NCBI RefSeq assembly: GCF_003285005.1
Contig: NZ_QMFA01000007.1
Span: 39,242-103,241, forward strand
DNA length: 64,000 nucleotides
Origin: Paenibacillus sp. YN15
GTDB lineage: Bacteria > Bacillota > Bacilli > Paenibacillales > NBRC-103111
Direction of reading: 5' to 3'
The notes below the pieces were generated by a model. That model saw only the letters and a list, made by a program, of their open reading frames with translations, ran no database searches and was not told where the DNA came from. Made by a program: the position numbers and the translations under genes. Below, one piece after another: positions 59,211-64,000 of this stretch (position 1 is its first letter; each line of letters starts with the position of its first letter).

Positions 59211-60503
59211 CTACATCGCTCTGTCGCTGCTTCCCTGCTTGTCGAACAAGCCGCCCAGAGACCGGGCGAGCACCGACACCAGCCCCTGCTGCCGCCGCTC
59301 CTCCACCACATAGCGGGTATTCTCGTCCGGGCAAATGAGAATGCCCAGCTGGTGATGCTCCCCCGCAAAGATGGCTCTGCCGGCAAAGCGGCTTTCTCCC
59401 TGCAGATTGACGATCTCCAGCTTGCAGTAGGCCGGATTGGCCTGCAGAGCGGCATGGAGCTCGTCCTTGGTGTGTACGGGCAGTCCGTTCACCTTGGCGA
59501 GAATCTCGCCGGTCCGGATGCCCAGCGCCTCCGCAGGGCTGTCCGGGAGCACCGCCAGGATTTTCAGCCCGCGGCTGTCATGGACAAAAAGCGGCGTTTC
59601 CTTGGACTCCTCCCAACGTCCCCACCACAAAATCCCTTCGTGGAGAGCGATGGTCAGCACCGCAGCCGCGGGCAGGAATGCCCCCACCCAGTGGGACAGG
59701 AGGGCCAGGCCGGTTACCGCCAACCCATACAGCAGGAGGCGTCCGGAGGTTCTCCGGGCCTTGTCCTCCGGCAATTGGGTCCAGGTGGACTCCATAAAAC
59801 CCATGGCCACCGGCAAGGCCAGAATGGTCCAGCCCGACGAAGCCAGACCGGAGCCGAACAAGGGCGCCCACGGCAGCTGGAAGCCCCCCGACTGGGCCGG
59901 CACCAGAAGGAACAGCGCCACCGGCCAAAAGGCATATAATTGAAAGCCGCCCATCACGCGGCCCCGTTTGCTCTCCGAAAACAACGGCGTCCGGGTCAGG
60001 CTCCCCTGATAGCGGACAAGCAGCGCCTCCGCCAGATGAAGCATTCCGGCCAAAGCCAGCAGCGCCGGCGTCTCCACTCCCTCCATCCACCGGTACAGCC
60101 ACCCCAGCGCCGGAATATCCGCCCCTTGGGGCAGCCAGCCCATCACTGCATCGGCCAAGGCCAGGATGCCCGCGGCATACGCCAGGCACAAAAACCGGAG
60201 CCGGAACAGGATCAGCACCGCCGACAGCGACCATAACAGCACCATACCCTCCATGGTGAAGGCGGAGCCCAGAACCGCCAGCACCAACGAAGCCCCCAGC
60301 CCGGCGGCCAACCCCCATACCACCAATCTCCAAGCGACCCTGCCCATATAGTGAAAGCGGGAATGGAACAGCTTGCGCTCCAGCCGAATCTGCCGTCTGT
60401 ATTGAAGCAGAATCACCACCAGCCCCAGGTAATAAAAGGGATTCACCAAGAGCCCCAGCAGCGCTCTTCCCCACGCGGACAACAGATTCAAAGCCAGGTC
60501 CAT
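59211..60503 (-). CDS. minJ: PDZ-domain membrane protein, MinJ-like
   Basis: A 430-residue polytopic protein with about seven to eight membrane helices from residue 1 to 330, then a PDZ domain (about 335-415: LKILAVLPDSPAEALGIRTG, EILAKVNGLPVHTKDEL). MinJ of Bacillus bridges DivIVA and MinD to place the division site. The family layout and the neighbourhood (ctpB, ftsX side, uvrBA side) match. ATG 60503 is preferred over the 60569 frame start. It follows the ctpB terminator. Confidence 0.82.
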   Translation of the reverse strand: MDLALNLLSAWGRALLGLLVNPFYYLGLVVILLQYRRQIRLERKLFHSRFHYMGRVAWRLVVWGLAAGLGASLVLAVLGSAFTMEGMVLLWSLSAVLILFRLRFLCLAYAAGILALADAVMGWLPQGADIPALGWLYRWMEGVETPALLALAGMLHLAEALLVRYQGSLTRTPLFSESKRGRVMGGFQLYAFWPVALFLLVPAQSGGFQLPWAPLFGSGLASSGWTILALPVAMGFMESTWTQLPEDKARRTSGRLLLYGLAVTGLALLSHWVGAFLPAAAVLTIALHEGILWWGRWEESKETPLFVHDSRGLKILAVLPDSPAEALGIRTGEILAKVNGLPVHTKDELHAALQANPAYCKLEIVNLQGESRFAGRAIFAGEHHQLGILICPDENTRYVVEERRQQGLVSVLARSLGGLFDKQGSSDRAM

Positions 60504-60567
60504 AGCCGTACACCAACCCCCTATCCCAAAATCATTCCCATATGCAAATATGCATCGCTGCAAGCTC

Positions 60568-60614
60568 AAAAAAAGAGAAGGCGGGGAAGCTTATTCCCCT
60601 TAACCTTCTCTTCA
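60568..60614 (-). terminator. terminator after ctpB
   Basis: On the minus strand AAGAGAAGG ... CCTTCTCTTTTTTT, with an inner GGGGAATAAGCTTCCCC stem. It lies about 70 bases after the ctpB stop. Confidence 0.85.
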
Positions 60615-60682
60615 TTCTACATGGGCGGCCCTTTTTCCTGCCGGGCCCACTAATTTCCCTTAATATTCCATAGAACGACAAT

Positions 60683-62128
60683 TTATTGGCTCAACAGCCG
60701 GATGGCCTCCTGCAATTGGGCATCATTGTCCGGGCTCTTCAGGAGATTGATAATGTCATTCTCCAAACTTTCCATCGTCGCAATGCTTGCAGCGCCTGTG
60801 GAAGGAAGGCTGCGGCTGGTTTGATACTGCTTGAGGGCCTCTGCCGTCTGCTGGCTGAAATACCCGTCCGTACGGCCCGGCTTGTAGCCGAGCCCCTCCA
60901 GCATCACCTGCAGCGACTTGACCTCATCGTTGTTGGCATCCGTCGACAGCTCATTCTTTTTGGAGAAGGGCATCACGTGATAATACGCCGGCTGCTCCAC
61001 TTTCACATCCGGCTCAATGCCCGTTTTGTGAATCCAGGTGCCTTTGGGCGTGAGCCACTTGTAGGTGGTCATTTTGATGTTGCTGCCATCGCCCATCTCC
61101 TTCTCGAAGGTCATCTGGACCGTGCCCTTGCCGAAGGTTTTTTCACCCACCAGCTTGCCCAGCCCCGTGTCCTTGAACACACCGGCGAGGATTTCTGAGG
61201 CGCTGGCGCTGCCGCTGTTGATCAGCACCGCTACCGGAAGCTGCTTGGGAGCCGCGGCGCCATTGGACAAGGTGGGGGCACGCTTGCCGTCCCGGTCCTC
61301 AATTTGCAGAATCGGCTTGCCCTTGGCCACGAAATTCTCCGATATATCCACTACCACTGGCAGCAGGCCCCCCGGATTGTTCCGCACATCGATAATCAGG
61401 GCTTTCATGCCCTTGGTCTCCAGACGGCTCAGCTCTTCCTTGAAGCGGACGGCCGTATTGGTGGCGAATTGGCGGATCTCGATTTTGCCGACGGTATCAT
61501 TGACCATCTCTCCGTACACCGTCTCCACGGGAATATCATCCCGCACCACAATCACTTCAATGGCCTCCGTCAACCCGGAGCGCACCACGCCCAGCTTGGC
61601 CTGGGTTCCTTTGGGACCGCGGATTTTGACAACGGCCTGGGTAAGCGTAAGCCCGTCCAGCGATTCTCCGTTGACGGTCAGGATCACATCATTGGCCCGT
61701 AAACCGGCTTTTTCCGCCGGGGAGCCCTTAATGGGAGACACGATGGTCACCTTGCCGTTCTCCAGCGATACCTCCGCGCCGATCCCCTGGAAGGAGGAAT
61801 GGATGGTATCGTCAAACTGCTTGGCCTCTTCCGCGTCCATGTAGCTGGTGAACGGGTCCTCCAGGGCATTGACCATGCCGTGGATAGCGCCGTTCATAAG
61901 CTTGTCGTGGTCCACCTGACTGAGATATTTGGAGCTGATCAGATCATAGGTAGTGGAAAGCTTCTTCAAATCCTCCTTCGACAAGCCGCCGCCGGGGGCG
62001 GCTGTGGAGACCGCAGCCGAAGTCGTCTGCACCGCTCCTTCAGGAGAACCAACGATGGTAAGAGTGAGAATGCTGCTGGCAAACATGCCCAGAAGCACAA
62101 ATGTAAGAACTGCCCGTCCGCGAAACAT
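60683..62128 (-). CDS. ctpB: S41-family carboxy-terminal processing protease
   Basis: A 481-residue secreted protease with an N-terminal anchor (about 5-28). The PDZ domain is at about 100-180 (GIGAEVSLENGKVTIVSPIK, PAEKAGLRANDVILTV). The catalytic Ser is in NSGSASASEILAG and the Lys in LVGEKTFGKGTVQ. The C-terminal peptidoglycan-binding domain (about 400-455) has LQVMLEGLGYKPGRTDGYFS. In Bacillus, CtpB signals during sporulation. The position between M23/ftsX and minJ is the usual one. ATG 62128 or TTG 62131 is the start. Confidence 0.93.
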   Translation of the reverse strand: MFRGRAVLTFVLLGMFASSILTLTIVGSPEGAVQTTSAAVSTAAPGGGLSKEDLKKLSTTYDLISSKYLSQVDHDKLMNGAIHGMVNALEDPFTSYMDAEEAKQFDDTIHSSFQGIGAEVSLENGKVTIVSPIKGSPAEKAGLRANDVILTVNGESLDGLTLTQAVVKIRGPKGTQAKLGVVRSGLTEAIEVIVVRDDIPVETVYGEMVNDTVGKIEIRQFATNTAVRFKEELSRLETKGMKALIIDVRNNPGGLLPVVVDISENFVAKGKPILQIEDRDGKRAPTLSNGAAAPKQLPVAVLINSGSASASEILAGVFKDTGLGKLVGEKTFGKGTVQMTFEKEMGDGSNIKMTTYKWLTPKGTWIHKTGIEPDVKVEQPAYYHVMPFSKKNELSTDANNDEVKSLQVMLEGLGYKPGRTDGYFSQQTAEALKQYQTSRSLPSTGAASIATMESLENDIINLLKSPDNDAQLQEAIRLLSQ

Positions 62129-62246
62129 CAAACAAAACCACCACCTTTTTGCTCTCTTGCCGTGCTTTGGCTAGTATATGACAAGCGCGTCCGGAATATA
62201 AAGCCTTTTCCGGAAAAGAACGGCCTTCGTTTGGAAAAAAAGTCTG

Positions 62247-62276
62247 CAAAAGCCTGCATCGCATGCAGGCTTTTGG
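62247..62276 (-). terminator. terminator after the M23 gene
   Basis: AAAAGCCTGCATG..CATGCAGGCTTTT-type perfect stem, with a short T-run on the minus strand, 32 bases after the stop. Confidence 0.7.
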
Positions 62277-62307
62277 GGAAATGCACATTTTCAAAATGGG
62301 GGTTTTT

Positions 62308-63528
62308 CTATAAGCCCAGATACGGTCTTGGGTTGGTCGGGGTGTCTCCGCCGTCCTTGCGCACCTCAAAGTGCAGGTGATTTCCGGTGGAATCGCCGGT
62401 GGAGCCCACTTCGCCCACCTTGCCGCCGCGCTTCACGGAGTCGCCTTCGCTGACGCTGATGGCGGACATGTGGCCGTACCAGGTGACCAGCCCGTTATTA
62501 TGGTCTACCACCACGGTATTGCCGTATCCGCTGACCCAGCTGGCCAAAATAACGGTACCCTCATCGGCCGACAGCACCGGGGTGCCCTTGGGCGCAGCAA
62601 GATCAATGCCCTTGTGAAGCTTATTTACCTTCTTGATAGGATCAATCCGGTAGCCGAACTCCGAGCTGATGGTGCCGTTAATGGTCAGCGGCCATCCCAG
62701 CTTGCCGCCGCTGTAAACAGGCTTGGCAGCCGCCGCAGTTCCATTCTTCTTGGCTTCTTCCTTGCGCTTCTCCTCGGCCAGCTTGGCATAGAGGGTTTGC
62801 TTGTCCTTCACCAGCTTTTCAAGCGCCGCTTCCTCTTCCTCGCTGATGTTCTCCTGCTTCTGGCCCTCCTTGGTCAGGCTGGCGATGGTAACTTCCTTTT
62901 GCTTCAGGTTCTTCTGGAGGGTTGCCGTAATCGCCGCCTTCTGGCTGTGCATATCGGTCACCTGGGCCAGCTGCGTTTTGATTTCGGCCTCCTGCTGGGT
63001 GATGGCTTCCTTGTCCCGCTCATTGGCTTGGAGAATCTCCGTATCCTTGCCGACGATGGTTCTGAGATTCTGGAACCGGTCGATAAAGTCGCTGAAGCTG
63101 GTGGCGCTCAACAAAACATCCAGATATGAAACGGAGCCGTTCATGTACATCAGGCGCACTCTGGATTCCAGCAGACTTTTGCGGGATGCCACCCGCTCCT
63201 CCGCCTCCGCCTTCTGCTTGCCGGTTTCCGCAAGCTTCAGGTTGGTGTCGGCAATTTGCTGCTCCAGCGCCATCACCTGCTTGCTCTGCTCATCAATCTC
63301 CTTCTGGAGATCGTCCACTCCTTTTTGCTCCTGCTTAATCTGGCCGTTAATGCCGCTGACCTTTTTGTCGGCTTCCTCTTTAGCCTTCTGCCTGGCTTTC
63401 TCCTGCTGCGCAATCTGATCAATCTGCTTCTGAATTTCCAGCACCCCGGCATGCCCGCTCACAGGCACAAACACAAGGCTGGCGGCCGCTGCAACGGCTA
63501 TGAAAGGGACAAGTACACGCTTTTTCAC
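62308..63528 (-). CDS. EnvC-like murein-hydrolase activator / M23 peptidase with coiled coil
   Basis: 406 residues, exported. The signal peptide runs to about VSGHA. A long coiled coil (about 30-250) is rich in Lys, Glu and Gln. The C-terminal LytM/M23 domain (about 285-405) has LGWPLTINGTISSEFGYRID, KLHKGIDLAAPKG (zinc His, Asp), VDHNNGLVTWYGHM and STGDSTGNHLHFEVR (zinc His). All zinc ligands are present, so it may be an active endopeptidase. GTG 63528 follows AGGAGG by nine bases and is preferred over TTG 63549. It lies just after ftsX, the usual partner in the FtsEX-regulated wall-cleavage complex. Confidence 0.88.
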   Translation of the reverse strand: MKKRVLVPFIAVAAAASLVFVPVSGHAGVLEIQKQIDQIAQQEKARQKAKEEADKKVSGINGQIKQEQKGVDDLQKEIDEQSKQVMALEQQIADTNLKLAETGKQKAEAEERVASRKSLLESRVRLMYMNGSVSYLDVLLSATSFSDFIDRFQNLRTIVGKDTEILQANERDKEAITQQEAEIKTQLAQVTDMHSQKAAITATLQKNLKQKEVTIASLTKEGQKQENISEEEEAALEKLVKDKQTLYAKLAEEKRKEEAKKNGTAAAAKPVYSGGKLGWPLTINGTISSEFGYRIDPIKKVNKLHKGIDLAAPKGTPVLSADEGTVILASWVSGYGNTVVVDHNNGLVTWYGHMSAISVSEGDSVKRGGKVGEVGSTGDSTGNHLHFEVRKDGGDTPTNPRPYLGL

Positions 63529-63558
63529 CGACCGTTTCCTCCTGAACAAAAAGATATG

Positions 63559-64000
63559 TTAGGCCTTCAAATATTTACGCACAGACAAGAGACTCCCCCA
63601 GATGCCGATCCCGATGCCGATGGCCAGGAGGATTGCCGACAATTGCAGATGCACATCATCAAAAGACTTTAGCTCCAGCATCATGGTCTCCAGCCCCGAC
63701 CGGCTGGAATCCACCAGACGGTAGTAGCCGTACAGGAGCACGCCTGCGGGGATGACCGAACCGATCACGCCCAGGAGCGCCCCTTCTATAAAGAAAGGCC
63801 AGCGGATGAAGCCGTTGGTGGCGCCAACCAGCTTCATAATCTTGATTTCCCGGTCGCGGGCCATTATGGTCAGCTTAATGGTATTGGAAATAAGGAACAT
63901 CGCCGTTAAGGCCAGACAGGCCACGAGAATCAGGCCGATATTGCGCACAATGCGGGTTATCTTAAACAGGGTATCGACTGTGGATTTGCCGTAGTCCACC
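63559..64000 (-). CDS. ftsX: cell-division protein FtsX, C-terminal part (runs off the window)
   Basis: The last 146 codons are visible. Membrane helices are IGLILVACLALTAMFLISN, FFIEGALLGVIGSVIPAGVL and LSAILLAIGIGIGIWGSLLS. The conserved segment TIKLTIMARDREIKIMKLVG, followed by ATNGFIRWPFF, is the FtsX signature. FtsX forms an ABC-like complex with FtsE and passes the division signal to the M23 activator encoded just downstream. The 5' end and ftsE lie beyond 64000. Confidence 0.93.
   Translation of the reverse strand, partial: VDYGKSTVDTLFKITRIVRNIGLILVACLALTAMFLISNTIKLTIMARDREIKIMKLVGATNGFIRWPFFIEGALLGVIGSVIPAGVLLYGYYRLVDSSRSGLETMMLELKSFDDVHLQLSAILLAIGIGIGIWGSLLSVRKYLKA

Overview
The window looks like a chromosomal segment of a Gram-positive, spore-former-type Bacillales bacterium, most like Paenibacillus. 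The evidence is the uvrB-uvrA, minJ-ctpB and ftsX neighbourhoods, copper-amine-oxidase-type stalk-domain proteins, an SLH-anchored protease, AGGAGG ribosome sites and dispersed hairpin repeats. This assignment is inference from gene content; no rRNA or species marker is present.

Layout. Positions 1-490 hold the end of a tRNA operon (Thr, Tyr, His, Lys, Leu). A decayed Rpn-type nuclease pseudogene, lepB, and two near-identical promoter-plus-tRNA-Gly units around an endonuclease/exonuclease/phosphatase-family gene follow. From 3431 to 21955 an integrated element of about 18.5 kb is bounded by a 44-bp direct repeat, the 5' half of tRNA-Leu(CAA). It has a tyrosine recombinase at each end, an archaeo-eukaryotic-type primase, regulators, scaffold, SU10-like capsid, tape measure, a Tal-like tail protein and a small-terminase-like HTH protein. 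I find no large terminase, portal, connector, tail-tube or lysis gene. The structural genes are tightly packed and intact, so the element resembles a streamlined satellite more than a rotting prophage.

The right flank (22.0-31.0 kb) has an MBOAT/SGNH polysaccharide acyl-transfer operon with a truncated third gene, an OmpR-type two-component system, an ABC-2 exporter with a divergent TetR regulator, and a Gre-family factor with a short overlapping upstream ORF. From 31.2 to 37.6 kb lies the most unusual host locus: a large FG-GAP surface protein, then carrier protein, SerRS-like amino acid:carrier-protein ligase, DltD-like membrane protein and a 36-residue DltX-like peptide. It reads as a Dlt-type amino-acyl ester pathway in which the usual DltA adenylation enzyme is replaced by a class II synthetase homologue. 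The missing DltB-type MBOAT gene is at 43.0 kb, and its promoter is almost identical to the one before the FG-GAP gene, so the two parts are probably co-regulated.

The rest is mostly housekeeping or metabolism: HD phosphohydrolase, XRE regulator and small membrane protein, stalk-domain protein, SLH-S9 peptidase, xylose-isomerase-like TIM barrel, ferredoxin-type nitrite/sulfite reductase, AraC regulator and SRPBCC protein, uvrA and uvrB (with a LexA-like site), motA-motB, an SGNH esterase with an overlapping glycoside-hydrolase-like gene, then minJ, ctpB, an EnvC-like M23 activator and the 3' part of ftsX, all reading leftward to the window end.
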